A stretch of DNA of 64,000 nucleotides, from positions 11,565,001-11,629,000 of the forward strand of contig NC_068976.1 in assembly GCF_016808095.1 (NCBI RefSeq). The letters run 5' to 3'. Positions 1 to 11,767 of this stretch are shown in pieces. The stretch is from Vigna angularis. Its lineage: Eukaryota > Streptophyta > Magnoliopsida > Fabales > Fabaceae. Made by a program: the position numbers and the translations under genes. The first letter of the stretch is position 1, and each line of letters starts with the position of its first letter. The notes beneath the pieces are model-generated. The model was not told the DNA's origin. It did no database searches and saw nothing but the letters and a program-made list of their open reading frames with translations.

Positions 1-2025
1 CCACAGCTGAATAAGTGTAATATTAATTTCTTCTCTACCCGACGCAAGCTCCCTAACATCTTGATGATGCAAGTACAATGAGATCTGAGCTTCTCTTCCA
101 AATGTAGTACAATCCCAGTGTACATTCATCGGCGCATCTGAAATGATTTTAGCAAGCTCGTCTAACGCACCAAGAGGGTCATCCTCAGATAAATGAGTCT
201 TCTTCGGTGTAGGACTTCCCTCTTGACCTATCTGCTGTTAAATGCAAAAATGGTTATGTTATAACGTCAATTAGAAGTAAATATTAAAATTGAGAAGTAT
301 ATAGTACGAGTGTTTATCGAGGGATTAGATACATCACCAACCAAATGTCTAGGCCAGGCGACAAAGGACTTAAATGCTTCTTCCACAGTGAAGAACTCAT
401 CTGTAGGCACAGGAAGAACGACATCTGCTATGACAACTTCATCCACCGTGACCTTGACCTCATCTTCTGAAAGTTGTACACCATGCACTACAGTGGCTGT
501 GTCATAAACTATACCACGAGCCACTAGCACGGTCCCAGTATCAGAAAGAATATATAACTGACATGGATGAGTTTCATCGATGTCGTCCCTTGGAGCACCG
601 GCAGCTGAACAACTTCCTTTACCACTTCTACCTGTCAAATTAAATGTTAGGTTATGCAAAAAGTAAATTAGTAACCAAAAATAAATAAGTTCACCTGTAG
701 GGGGCACAACATGTTCCGCTACAGGAGATGGCGGAGGACGATTGCCATAACCCTCATAATGCTGTTGGAACTGACGCGCAACCATTTCAACAACTTCATC
801 ATACAACTCTGCCCGAACCTTCTTTGTGATCTCCTGTGTCATCTCTTTTCTTATGTCCTCCTTCATCTTTTCGTATGAATATGGACGCGAGGAAGACTCA
901 AAAAACTGTTGTATGCCTATGCCAGTCCCAGCACCACGCACCCGTTTTGGGTGCTCAGGTCGTCCAATAGCTGTGGCAAAAATATCCTGACGACCTTCTT
1001 GTGTGAATTGACCTTGGGAGCTCTGCTCAACCAAGGAGTCCTGTCACATAACAAAAGTTCAAAATAATTAGAAAGATCTATGTAATATATATAACAAAAT
1101 TAATGTAAAAATATAAGAAATGACATCTTACAATTCTTTCAGATATTTCTCTGGTAGACTCGGAAGTGTAGGAGCCCGATGGTCTTATACGGGCTAACTT
1201 CCACTTCTCGTGCCGAGATGGTGGTGAAGGAGGAGGAGGAGGGTCACCACCCTCAGAAAGTGGAAGTCTGCTATCTGACTTTTACTTCATTATTTTCTCT
1301 TCAAGCTTCCTATATCCACCACGAGACAGTAAGTGTAGATTTTTATTCTGAGCGCTTATTCCCTGTGTTTTTGTCCTTTTTTCCTGTGACAAAATGAAAC
1401 AATTGTCATAGTAGAGAATTATGAATGATGAATTGAATGATTTTACTGCACTTACCTTCCACGCCTCGGATGAACGAAGCTCTACAAACTGACGCCATGT
1501 TTCTTCGTCAATTGCTGAATATTTGGAACATGGATTTTCGTTACTTTTTGGTCCAAATATATATCTAGACGTCAATTTTGTCTTAAACCCTCGAAATTTT
1601 TCTGCAATTGCAAATAAACACTTATTCCTTAAGCTCTCGACGTTTGGCATATCAAATGTTATCTGCAACAAAGAAAGTAATAACCTTCTATCAATACAGA
1701 TTTATCAATATAATGAATATAGAATTTGGAACAATATTGTTTAACTTACCAATAGATCTTGCCAGATAAGATTTCGATCAGCCTCAGAAACATGGTCAAA
1801 GGATGGAGTAAGTATAGAGATACGATCACGTGCCAATACTCCAAGGTAAGACCTAAATACATCTGCATTTGGGCCAGATGCAACTCTAGTGACCACGTCA
1901 ATAATGACAGGTGTCCTCTCACCTGCATTTCTTCTAAGTATAAGCTGTCGTAACCTCGTTGCTCCTCTCGTCTGTCTAGAAGTGGTGGGGACTTCATCGC
2001 CTAACGAATGAGGTGACTCAGCCAT
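1..2025 (-). CDS. CACTA-encoded Ptta/En/Spm-type (transposase_24) protein, partial, multi-exon
   Basis: Plant En/Spm accessory transposon protein, probably DNA-binding. The likely start is the ATG at 2025 (MAESPHSLGDEV). Blocks read leftwards: 2025-1745 with RQTRGATRLRQL and the conserved YLGVLARDRISILTPSF; 1671-1455 with NKCLFAIAEKFRGFKTKL and DEETWRQFVELRSSEAWK, typical of this family; 1330-1260; 1034-690 with GRPEHPKRVRGAGTG and a charged helical stretch around EKMKEDIRKEMTQEITKK; then 630-310. The blocks sit in different frames separated by AT-rich gaps with plausible GT/AG borders, so they are probably exons; exact splice sites were not fixed. The gene runs off the window. Homologous fragments recur at 42361-42850. 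Expression and integrity are unknown. Confidence 0.7.
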
Positions 2026-2149
2026 ATATCTGTCACAATAAATAAGATGAAAGATAAATAAAACACTTATAAAATAACATATATTATTTAACAAAAGCTG
2101 ATGAAATATTTACACAAATATGAAATTCATACATAATCATATGGATTTG

Positions 2150-2630
2150 TCATATATATATTCCCTCATTGTGATCTTCTCGTATTACTTGTATATCATC
2201 AATTAGAGGGTCGTCATCTAAATTTATTGTCGTTTTAAATGGATGGTTATCAGCGATATGAAGATTACTTAGATTCTCTTCTTTATCTTCAATTTTCCTT
2301 TTTCCTTGGAGAGCAACATACCAATGGTCAGACGCAGGATCTTTGACATAAAAAACCTGACTTGCTTGATATGCCATGATGAACGGTTCGTCTCCATAAC
2401 CAACCTTTCGAAAATCAACAAGTGTCATACCAGATTCATCTATTTTGACACCACTCTTATTGTCTACCCACTTACATTTGAAGAGTGCAACGAAAAACTT
2501 AGTGTAATCAACTTCCCATATCTCTTCAATTCTACCATAATATCTCATGGATCCAACTACAGGATGTTGATCTTTGGATGTGGAAAACTGTAGCGACTCA
2601 GCTTCTAGACTGACGCCACTATTTTGTACT
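2150..2630 (-). pseudogene. TNP2-type CACTA transposase, DUF4216 C-terminal fragment
   Basis: The reading frame ending at 2150 carries the motifs of the DUF4216 domain found at the C-terminal side of plant TNP2 transposases: MRYYGRIEEIWEVDY, then FKCKWVDNKSGVK, TLVDFRKVGYGDEPFI and ASQVFYVKDP. In-frame similarity continues upstream of the first ATG (2548) to about 2630, where it reads into SKDQHPVVGS, so the true protein started further up. The catalytic part of TNP2 is missing: the sequence goes straight into the element's subterminal repeats. The piece is therefore a fragment unable to move the element on its own. Confidence 0.75.
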
Positions 2631-3290
2631 GTGCTTTTATCATCCGAAGCAGTATAGGCTTTTATAACTTTGTCAGCTGCCGTGTTCAGTAAGTTGCAGT
2701 GAGTTGCAGGCGTGTTCAGTCGTGGCAGAGGCTTTATGCCTCAGTTTTCATAGAAACCGAAGTAGTAGTGTTTCCGATAGGTGGTATTACACACCGATTT
2801 TCAAAAAGAACGAGGTGGTATTCCAATTATGCTTCGGTTAGTCATGCAACCGAGGCCTATATGTTTAGCTTAATTTCAAGTCTGCCATCGCGTTTGGATA
2901 GGCAGCGGTTTGTTATAAATCGGGATATAATGTGCGAGTTTAAAAACAAAAATTCTATTAGTGCATGTGACTGAGAAAATTTTTTATTTGTTAGCAAACT
3001 TCTTGGATTCTAACAAACTTGATTAGAAAAGACGTATTAGATAATGTCCAAGCGTAATTTATAGTCAGAAAATTGTAAGGTAAAGTTTGTCTCACTTCTT
3101 ATATCCAATGTATTAACAAAATTACATGACTAAATACTAATTGAGTTCAAGCACTTGACAAGTATTAAAATTTCGTATTTATTAAAATCAGTGGTGGAGA
3201 CGAGATAAAAACGCGGTTTCTCATTCAAAGTAAACGTATCACAAGTCATCAGATAATTGTCTAAAAGAAAAAATGTGGTCCTCTCTATCT

Positions 3291-3500
3291 CTATATATAC
3301 AGTCTGTGTTGTTTTAAATATCATTACCTAACTTTGATTTTTGCACTTCAATTCAACGAGAAACTATTTGGACATCATGTGGAGAGAGGAAGCATTGTTG
3401 GTGGTACTGCTCCTTCTATTCCACCAAATTTGTGCTACCAAGGAAGAGAAAGAACACTTTTTTCTTGTCAATTTCTTCGAAACACACTTTCCATTATGAG
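3291..3500 (+). pseudogene. LRK10L exon-1 relic in unit 1 (upstream of gene 1)
   Basis: A broken copy of the signal-peptide end of an LRK10L gene. A TATATATA box near 3291-3299 is followed by the cluster's conserved leader (CAGTCTGTGTTG), then by a sequence equivalent to the gene 1 start. The first ATG has become ACG; the next ATG gives MWREEALLVVLLLLFHQICATK, a good secretion signal, but the frame stops after FETHFPL and no CPPSSCG wall-binding motif follows. The equivalent place in unit 2 (24418-24460) has lost about 300 further bases. It is a non-functional relic, probably left from an older tandem copy. Confidence 0.75.
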
Positions 3501-3894
3501 TTTTTCAATTCCACAAATTCAACAGTGTGGTGGAATTTTGGGTTTTGTGGATTTGCTTCCATACAATAATCATTGCTTTATAAAAATTTAACATTAAATG
3601 TATTTTTTTAATATTTGATAATATTATATTATTTTTATATTTTTTAAAATTAATTAATTGATATTAAAATTGTAATATATATATATATATACTCGGTGAT
3701 GAGAAAAGAATGAAAATGAAATAAAAATATTCATATTTAATTAATATATGAAGATGATATGGAATTTTAATTCAGAGATAGATAGAATAATAAGCACGTC
3801 TCTTCCCCGTACTATTGCTTATGGGTGAGTTATATTTTGTCCACTTACTAATCAATAACTATTAATTAGTTATATGTACACATTGTCATTTGAC

Positions 3895-4544
3895 TGCGTC
3901 AATTATGTATTTGCATATATATAAAGTGATTATGTAAGAGAAACATGTTAAACTCTATTAGAATTTGTGACTCTATAAAGCTTATCAACACGGATAATAT
4001 TATTTTGGTCACAAGTCTACAGCCCTTCAATAATTTGCAAATATTTGAAGTAGAAAAAAAATCAAATGCATTATATAAACACTGCTTTTGGATCAGGATA
4101 TAAAATTTTATTTTGACAACTTTACCATTATTTATTGTAATATATTTAGGGTTTTTTCCTTATTTAAATAATTCGTGGACTATTTGTTGAATTTGGCTCC
4201 CAAACTAATTCCCTAAAAATTATTTTAGACAGCATGTAAATAAAACCTTCAAGTTAGAACAATTTATGATGATTTTAGAAATTCGAAGAACTGCATTAAA
4301 AAAAATTACATGATTAAATAGCTAAATCAGAATTCGTGCAGTTCACGAATTTTTAAAATTTTGTATTCATTAAAATCAGTAGAAACCAGATAGAAATGCG
4401 GTTTCTCAGTCAAAGTCTACGTTTGAATCATAAGTCTTCAAACTATTGTGTGAAAGGAAAAATGTGGTCCTTTAGGATTATATATTGAGTCTGTGTTGTT
4501 TTAAATATCAATATATAACTTGGAATTGGTTGCACTTGAAGTCA
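3895..4544 (+). promoter_or_regulatory. Upstream (promoter) module of LRK10L gene 1
   Basis: This block precedes gene 1 and is repeated, with divergence, at 24610-25294 (gene 2), 45560-45870, 51830-52130 and, in part, 52370-52500 in front of the PGG gene. Recognisable pieces in order are a TGCGTCAA start, CTCTATAAA followed by AACACGGATA, a TTTGCAAATATTTGAAGTAG stretch, and ATGCATTATATAAAC. A TATATAT box at 4479-4485 lies about 60 bases before the gene 1 start codon and is followed by the conserved TGAGTCTGTGTTG. Similar boxes are at 25231-25236 and 59347-59353. The promoter role is inferred from position and conservation. Confidence 0.55.
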
Positions 4545-7500
4545 ATGAGAAACAGTTTGGACATGATGAGGAGAGAGAGAACATTGTTGGTGGTACTGCT
4601 ACTTATTCTATTCCACCATATTTCTGCTACCAAACAACACCTTTGTCCCCCTTCTTCCTGTGGCTACATCACCCACATCACTTATCCATTTCGATTACAA
4701 GCCGACCCAGAGAATTGTGGTGACGAAAGGTACGAACTTGGTTGTGAGAATAATGTTACTGTGTTGTATCTGAACTCTACACAATACCATGTTCAAGCAA
4801 TCAACTACCACAACTACACCGTCAGAGTGGTTGACCCTGCTCTTCAACACCACAACTGCTCCTCCCTTCCTCTTCGTTCTCTCTCCCGCTCCAATTTCTC
4901 TGATACTTACACTTACTCCACGGATCCATACCAGGCCGGTCTAGATCCGGATTGTAATTGGGAATATCTGAGTTTCGAGCATATAGTGTTTCTGAACTGT
5001 AACCATTCGGTGAGAGAGAATGGGAAGTATGTGGAGAGTGGTGAGTGCGTGAAGTGGGACTCAAAAGGCTATGCATATGCAGTTGGTGGAGACCTAAAAG
5101 CTGAGGACTTAGAAGTTGGGTGTTACATGAAGCTTGTTGCTCCCACATCGTTCAGGACTTTCAATAAGCATTCATACGCTGCCATTCACAGGGCTCTCGC
5201 CTATGGATTTGAGATCTCTTGGATAAACCTCGCCTGTCAGAATCATTGTCCTCATGAATTTTGCTATTTCAACTCTTCTAGCCAGACGCTTGTTTGCGAT
5301 CCATTTGGTGCGTCGTATATTATTAACTTCGTCTACTTTTCGTGCTAAATTAAATTAATATTTTATTTAATTAAAGCATAATTTGTTTATATTTTTTTAT
5401 CTTTATTTGATACTCGTTTTTTTTTATAGGAGGCACACAATTAGTAATTTCTACCTATGTGAATTTATTGTGATCATCCCTTGAAAAAATTAAAATGTTT
5501 TGATCCTTTTAACTTGCCACATTTTATTCTATTCCATTGCTTTACCCATTCACTTCACTTTCTATAATAACAATCTTTGTACGATTATTCTAATTTTGTC
5601 TACTTTTCATGTTAAATTAAATCATTTATGTTTTTTATTTCTTTAATTGATACTCGATTGGCTTCAATTAACATTTTATATAATTATACGTTTTCAAATT
5701 AGTAGGAAAATCATATTTCATCCACTTTTTGAGAATTTTTTGAAATAAAGTTTGAATGATTTATGTTAATAATTCAACCAACTTTTAGAAAGAAATATAA
5801 TATTTTTTATCTTTTATATTTTACATGCATTTATAAGAACTTCTGCATTAAATTAACATTTATTATTTTAAAATAAATAAAAAGTTGTTAAACTTGTTTA
5901 CCGCTATTACCTTTTCATATGAAAACGGTCTTTTTATTAATAACGATGTTTTCTTTCATTTCAGCGTTCTATGGTGGAATACTGGAAGCGATATTAGTCT
6001 GGTTAACTGGTAAGATCTTATCATCTTAATTTTTCAATACTTTAATTACAAGAATAGAGCATTTAACAATGATTAAGATAGACTTTTTAACAGTAGTTTT
6101 AAAATTATCATTAATAGAAATGCTATTAAAATAATAGAACATTTGATAACGGTTAAAGATACCATCGTCTGTATATTTTTCAAAAGATTTCCAACCACTT
6201 TCGACTACAATCGTCTTTTACTTCTGAAAAATTTCACCTCTATCAATAATGATGGTTGTGTTTTGATCTCTTGTTAAAAGTAATATATGATCTTAATTTA
6301 GCTGTTACTTACCAGAATACTGGAAACGCTATTAGACTGTTTCGCTGATAAGATCTTATCATCTTAATTTCTCAATGCTTTAATTACAAGAGTAGAGCTT
6401 TTACCAATGATTAAAATAGACTTTTAATAATAATTTTAAAATTATCATTAATAGAAATGTTATTAAAATAATAGAACATTTGGCCACGGTTAAAGATACA
6501 ATCGTCTGTATATTTTTCTTAATATTTGTTCTCAATTGATTAGGGATAAAATATACAGATTTTCTTATCTAAATTTGTTTAAATTATTTTTATTGTATAG
6601 TAAAATGAATAAAAGTATGAGTAATATTTAATATTTTTAAATTTAATGCAGAGAGGTATGTATATACATCAATGATCAAAGTTGTCTATGTTTTAAATTA
6701 ATAAGACATTATTAGGTAATTAAAAAAAATTATTTATATTATTTTCTTTAATCATTTGTTACATTTCACTAAAAACAATTCTTCTTTTACTATTACATTG
6801 TTTAGCATTCTCTCGCAAGACCTATTCGATGTCTATTAAATTCACTAAATTTTTTAGAATACTTTATCTTTTATTTGTAACTTCAATTACACATTTTTTT
6901 TTTCTTTTGATTTTCTTCATATGAATTACGTTTTAAAAAACGCAAAACCTCCACTTCATAGAATTAAATTGTGTGAATCCGTGGTTTATAAGATAAACTA
7001 AAAAATTTATCTTTCCTTTTATTTTTTATTTTTTAAAATTTCATTTCATTTTAAGAGTTCTTAATTTTTATTCTCTCATTCAATGATTGAACTCGTTATA
7101 AATCTATTAAATTCACTCAAATTATTGAGGTGCTTTCACTCTTAACATTTAAAAATATTAAATATTAGTTATCATGAAATTTCAGGATATATATGATTGT
7201 TATTTAATATTGTTCATGCTAGACATTAAATTTACTCTCTCTTTTTTTCTAATGTTACTAAATAAATGGATATGTAAAGTTTAGATTTTATTAATGAAAA
7301 TTTTCTTTAAACAAATAGTTTACTATATTACATTATCAATGTAATTACTCAAGAAAAGAAATCCTTGCAGGTATTTCCATTTATGCTTCAATGGTATGGG
7401 CCTACAAAATTTTTTTTGGATTGCCATTCTTAATTGTGATTTTCATATGTAAATGGAGGAAAAGACATACATCAATGTATGAAAATATTGAAAATTACCT

Positions 7501-8437
7501 TGAACAAAATCACTTAACACCTATCAGATACTCATACAAGGAAATTAAGAAGATGATTGAAGGTTTCAAAGAAAAGTTAGGTGAAGGAGGATTTGGCTCT
7601 GTGTTTAAGGCAAAGTTAAGGAGCGGGCCTTTTGTGGCAATCAAAATGTTAGGTAAAGCCAAAGGAAATGGACAAGATTTTACCAATGAAGTCGCAACTA
7701 TTGGAAGAATACATCACCAAAATGTGGTAAAATTAATTGGATTTTGTGTTAGTGGCTCAAAGCGCGCTCTTGTTTATGAATTCATGCCCAATGGATCTCT
7801 TGATAAATTTATATTTTCAAGAAATGAAAATATAGATTTTAGTTATGAAAAAATATATAAGATATCGATTGGAGTAGCTCGTGGAATTGCTTATCTCCAT
7901 CATGGGTGTGAGATGCAGATTTTGCATTTTGATATCAAACCCCATAACATCTTATTGGATGAAAACTTCATTCCAAAGGTTTCTGACTTTGGATTAGCAA
8001 AGTTATATCCAATAGATAATAGTTTCGTCACGATGACAGCAGTAAGAGGAACCATTGGATATATGGCTCCAGAATTGTTTTACACTAATATTGGAGGAAT
8101 ATCCCACAAAGCTGATGTTTATAGTTTCGGAATGTTATTGATGGAGATGGCAAGCAAGAGGAAGAATCTAAATCCCCATGCAGAACATTCAAGTCAACTT
8201 TATTTTCCCATTTGGATCTATAATCATATTGGAGAAGAGGAAGATCTAGATATACAAGATTTGACTGAAGAGGAAAACCTAATAGTAAAAAAAATGATCA
8301 TAGTTGCACTTTGGTGTATACAGTTAAAACCAAAGGATCGTCCCTCAATGAATAGAGTATTGGAAATGCTTGAAGGAGACATTGAAGATTTAGAAATACC
8401 TCCAAAACCTACATTATTTTCTGATGAAATGAGTTAG
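4545..8437 (+). CDS. LRK10L-type receptor-like kinase, gene 1 (intact, 3 exons, 624 aa)
   Basis: Predicted plasma-membrane receptor-like kinase of the LRK10L/WAK-like group. CDS exons: 4545-5307, 5965-6009, 7371-8437; all borders are GT/AG and phases agree. Residues 1-28 form a signal peptide. The GUB_WAK-type ectodomain follows: CPPSSCG (34-40), [15 protein letters not shown], many N-glycosylation sites, and a Cys-rich end at about 231-251. Exon 2 adds only 15 residues. The membrane helix is at about 280-296, followed by KWRKR. The kinase has GEGGFGSV (340-347), VAIK (K361), Glu376, HFDIKPHN (455-462), DFG (475-477) and APE (502-504). Phe in place of Arg in HRD makes it a non-RD kinase, as in this family, often linked to defence. 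The ATG at 4545 was chosen because it directly precedes the signal peptide; upstream in-frame sequence has no ATG. All catalytic residues are present. Confidence 0.85.
6301..6352 (+). pseudogene. Duplicated, dead copy of exon 2 inside intron 2 of gene 1
   Basis: The sequence AATACTGGAAACGCTATTAGACTG repeats the middle of exon 2 (5965-6009). It ends in CTGATAAGATCTTATC where the true exon ends in CTG|GTAAGATCTTATC, so the donor GT has become AT. About 150 bases of following intron are duplicated too (6010-6160 against about 6353-6500). It is therefore an intronic tandem duplication that cannot splice normally. Confidence 0.75.
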
Positions 8438-8886
8438 AGGATCAAACCGTCAGTTCTATCTAAACAATTTTGAAAGAATTCATCTGGTATAAAGGAAATT
8501 GCAGGTTGTGGGAAAAAAGAGGTTGAGAATTCGCATTGCATTGGTGAAAAATAAGAAAAAGGAGCAGCAAGTGAAATGTTATATTTGTTGTTCTTTAATT
8601 AATGACAAATATGTTTGATGTCCACAATTCTACTACTGCACTTTATTGTACCTGTTATTTGAATAATAGATGTAAATATTTTTTAAATAATATGCTTTTT
8701 TATAGTAGTGTACAACTTCTTATTAATCCATGTAAAGTAAATTAATGGAATCATTTGATAAAGTCTATTATTTGAAATGCACTCCATAGACTGTGTGAAG
8801 TTAAGCTAGTCAAGATCTAACCATGGTTAACTTTATAATTTGAAGTCATTATTTACTGATAGTTGTAACTAATAAAATTATACTCA
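8438..8886 (+). other. 3' flank of gene 1
   Basis: Untranslated and downstream DNA of gene 1. It is closely matched by the sequence after gene 2 (31481-31880), including the run of AATAATAGATGTAAATATT, so the whole transcription unit was duplicated. No reading frame was seen. Confidence 0.6.
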
Positions 8887-10241
8887 CACTAGTACAAAAT
8901 GTGCTTTTAAACTCGCACATTAGACCTCTCTTTACACCAAACCGCTGTCTATCCAGACGCGGTGGCAGTTTCGCAATTAAGGAGACCTTATAGGCCTCGG
9001 TTCAAAGAAGACCGGTGCAGAACAGCTCTACCACTTCGGTTTCAAAGGCAACCGGTGCCTAAACATATACTAACTTTCAAGGCTTTTCGTTTGAAATGGT
9101 CAGAAAACGTGATACTGCTTCGATTGCACGCAGAACCGAAGCATAAAGACCTGAAACACGCCTGCAACACGTCAAGTCAATATTAATAGGCACCGGTTAG
9201 GTTGAAGAACCGAAACAAAAACAATATAGTAATATTACCTCTGTTATATTTTGAACCGAGGCCGTATAGGCCCAGTTCCTTTCTCTTTCTCATTCCAAGT
9301 GGGCCTAGTGACCTAATTAAGGGTGAAGCTTCTTTCCCTTAAACGCGCACCAGATCCTCCTCTTTCCCTTGAATGCGCACCAGATCCCTTTCGGAGCAAG
9401 CCCAGATCCTCCTCTTTCCCTTGAACGTGCACCAGCAGCGAGGCAGTATAGGCTGAAGCTTCTTTCCTTTCTCTTCTTCCCTTGAACGCGGACGAGCAGC
9501 GAGATTGTTGTGATGGAGGTGAGTGGCCAGCGAAGACGTGGAGAGACGCGGCGAGGCGCGGCGAGGTCGCGTCTGATAACGGCGAGGCGCGGCGAGGTCG
9601 CGTCTGATAGCGGCGAGGCGCGACGAGGTCACGTCTGATAGCGGCGAGACGCGGCGAGGTCGCGTCTGATAGCGGCAGCGCTTCCGCGAAGGTTCCAACT
9701 CCGACTTCTTCGATGGAGACGATTGCACGAGGACGGCGGTGGCGCGTTGCGAGGAAGGCGGCAGCGGAGTGAATCGTTTTTCGATTTGGCATTTTAGGGT
9801 TTCTAAAATTTAGAATTAGAGAATTAGGTTTTTCATTTTCAGATTTGGGGTTTTTGTTCTTGTTTTTGTAGCTTAGGGTTTCAACTATTCATCTAATTTT
9901 GGGGTTCCAGTTGTGTTATCTGAGTTTGTGAAACAGCGTGGTTATGTTCTCGGATTATTCTCTCCAAGCGCGGGTCTTGTTCATTTTTAACGTTTTTCAG
10001 TTTGGGGTTTGAAATTATAATCTAAAATTGAAATCAAAACCGAAGCACGCTAAAGAAAAAAAAAGATCCTACTACCTCGGTTCAGGTTCTAACCGAGGCC
10101 GTAGAGACAGATAAAATAACTCGGTTCGGAACCGAGGCAAAGAGTCTACCACTTTTTGAACTCGCCTGAATATGCCTCAGTTTAGGAACCGTTGCCTATG
10201 AATGAAATTAACTGGTGTCGTTTTCTCTTACTACACTAGTG
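8887..10241. mobile_element. Non-autonomous CACTA element, complete, TSD TCA
   Basis: A 1355-bp element starts CACTAGTACAAAA (8887) and ends CTACACTAGTG (10241). It is flanked by the 3-bp duplication TCA (8884-8886 and 10242-10244). Subterminal zones carry GCCTCGGTTC...AACCGAGGC motifs. The matching position behind gene 2 (about 31882) has a single TCA and no insert, which confirms both borders. No transposase is present. The interior (9340-9780) is GC-rich with a 31-bp tandem array at 9550-9680, then TTTAGGGTTTC-type sequence resembling a plant first exon or 5' leader. Long frames here change phase at each repeat and look like by-products. Confidence 0.93.
9550..9680. repeat. 31-bp GC-rich tandem repeat within the CACTA element
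   Basis: About four copies of a 31-bp unit (GGCGAGGCGCGGCGAGGTCG followed by CGTCTGATAGC) occur in a row. Unit starts at 9581 and 9612 fix the period. Because 31 is not a multiple of three, each copy is read in a new frame, which explains the overlapping artificial reading frames on the minus strand. Confidence 0.85.
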
Positions 10242-10244
10242 TCA

Positions 10245-11532
10245 ACCAATTAACCAATCGACCATAGTAATAATTCATTTTACTAATTAATTCCTTATAT
10301 TATTTAGAGTTTTATGTGAATGAAATATATTGGGTTTGATATGAATAAAATATATATTAAGTTTGAATGATTAAGACTGAATTGAAAACACTGAAAATGA
10401 TGTTTGAACAAATTTTGATATATACATATAATTTTGTATTTATTTGAGAGTTGTATTTGCTAAATTGGTTTTGGATAAAACCTTTGCAACGTTTTGTTCA
10501 ACTAAGTTAAGTAGTCTTTTTGATATTTTAACTCAAGTAAAAGATGTTTGCTCAGTAAAAAATATAAGAAAAAGATTTAAACTTTATTTATTCTATTGAA
10601 TAAGGAATATAACTCAAATTTTTATTGATTTAAATTTTTTTTTGGGAAAAACAATGAGCTTTTTAATCTATATATTATATATTTCTGTTACTTCTTTTAT
10701 TGGTTAATAATATATTTTTGCTCACGGATTTGTATCAAATCGAGAATACTGAAATAGGTTAAATCACATGAAAATATTTAAAATACAGAATAATTTTTAA
10801 TTAGTTAACCATCCAAAACAATATCTTATATTAAAATTTCAAGGTTATGGTGACAAAGTAGCAAGCAATGGTTGAGTAAACGAAACCCCACTTGGGCTGC
10901 TGTGTGTGTGCGAGAAGATTGTGGAATATAACAATGTTATTTCTCAAAGTATTAAAATTTAAATAAAAAACAAAATTTTAAAAACATGTGTTAGTCTGTA
11001 GAGATCTATGATCGGATATGGATATCGATAAATAAATTTTTCTAAAATTTTGATTTTTATTTAAATTTTATTAATTATTTAATTTAAATTAATATTTTAA
11101 TATAATTTAATATATTTAAATATATTAAATGCGATTTTTAATATTATTTTATTTTCATTATTTTTACTCTTATTTTAGTTATTATTATTTTTATTTTTTA
11201 ATAAAACTATTATAAAAATATAAATCATATTTTTATTATTATTAAAATATAATAAATAATTCTATAGTTTTTAATTAAATTAAATATTGATTAAATTTTA
11301 AATAAAAGCCAAAACTAATTTTCGATAACAAGTTTTTGAAATTGTTTTTTTATATACAATTTAATAATTGTTTAATCTATTTTAATATTTTAATATAATG
11401 TAATATATTTGAATATATTAAGTAAAATTTTATATTTTTATTTTTATTATTTTATTTTTATTTTTATTTTTATTATTTTGTTTTTATTTTTTTAATATAG
11501 CTATTATTATAATATAAATCATATTTTAATAA
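10245..11532. other. AT-rich intergenic DNA
   Basis: No gene was seen. The first 80 bases continue the unit 1/unit 2 duplication (compare 31883-31960: CAACCAATTAA.CAGTCGACCATAG). Beyond that the sequence is very AT-rich, with repeated TTTAATATATTTAAATATATT-type runs around 11080-11170 and 11370-11430, which look like a weak local duplication. Confidence 0.5.
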
Positions 11533-11767
11533 GGGTTAAATATGTTTTTAGTCCCTAAACTATTGGCCGTTTCTGGTTTTCGTCCCTCTTTCAAAATAAG
11601 GTACAATTTGGTCCTCATTCTTTTCGAAACGTTCGTTTTAGTCCTTGGAATTTTGGTTTTAGTCCTCATTTGTTGCTAAATGAGGACCAAATTTTTAACC
11701 TTACTTTGAAAGAGTAACGAAAACCAGAAACGGCCAATAGTTTAGGGACTAAAAACATATTTAACTC
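11533..11767. mobile_element. Mutator-like MITE, 9-bp TSD
   Basis: A 235-bp inverted-repeat element. The left end GGGTTAAATATGTTTTTAGT mirrors the right end ACTAAAAACATATTTAACTC, and the inner arms also match (CTAAACTATTGGCCGTTTCT against its complement). It is flanked by the exact 9-bp duplication TTTTAATAA at 11524-11532 and 11768-11776. A 9-bp duplication with long terminal inverted repeats and no coding capacity fits a MULE-derived MITE. Ends of this type are widespread in legumes. Confidence 0.9.

Larger units (their letters stand above)
1..2963 (-). mobile_element. CACTA (En/Spm) transposon, truncated by the window edge
   Basis: Right-hand part of a CACTA-superfamily DNA transposon. 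The outer end reads TAGTG at 2959-2963. The last 80 bases closely match, in inverse, the left end of the complete element at 8887-10241 (shared GTGCGAGTTTAAAA and a GGATAG.CAGCGGTTT block), so both belong to one family. The subterminal zone 2700-2900 carries degenerate GCCTCGGTT / AACCGAGGC motifs, the usual kind of transposase-binding repeat. Inside, read leftwards, are a DUF4216/TNP2-type fragment and a multi-exon Ptta/En/Spm-type gene. Most of the TNP2 transposase is absent between 2630 and the subterminal zone, so this copy is an internal deletion derivative. The left end lies outside the window. Confidence 0.85.

Noticed and set aside
4485..4544. Upstream TTG start for gene 1
   Set aside because: It lies in the leader; the ATG at 4545 precedes a clear signal peptide and is conserved in gene 2 and gene 4.
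9313..9792. 159- and 129-codon minus-strand frames with Arg-rich repeats
   Set aside because: They lie inside a non-autonomous CACTA element and come from a 31-bp tandem repeat; overlapping frames give the same pattern.
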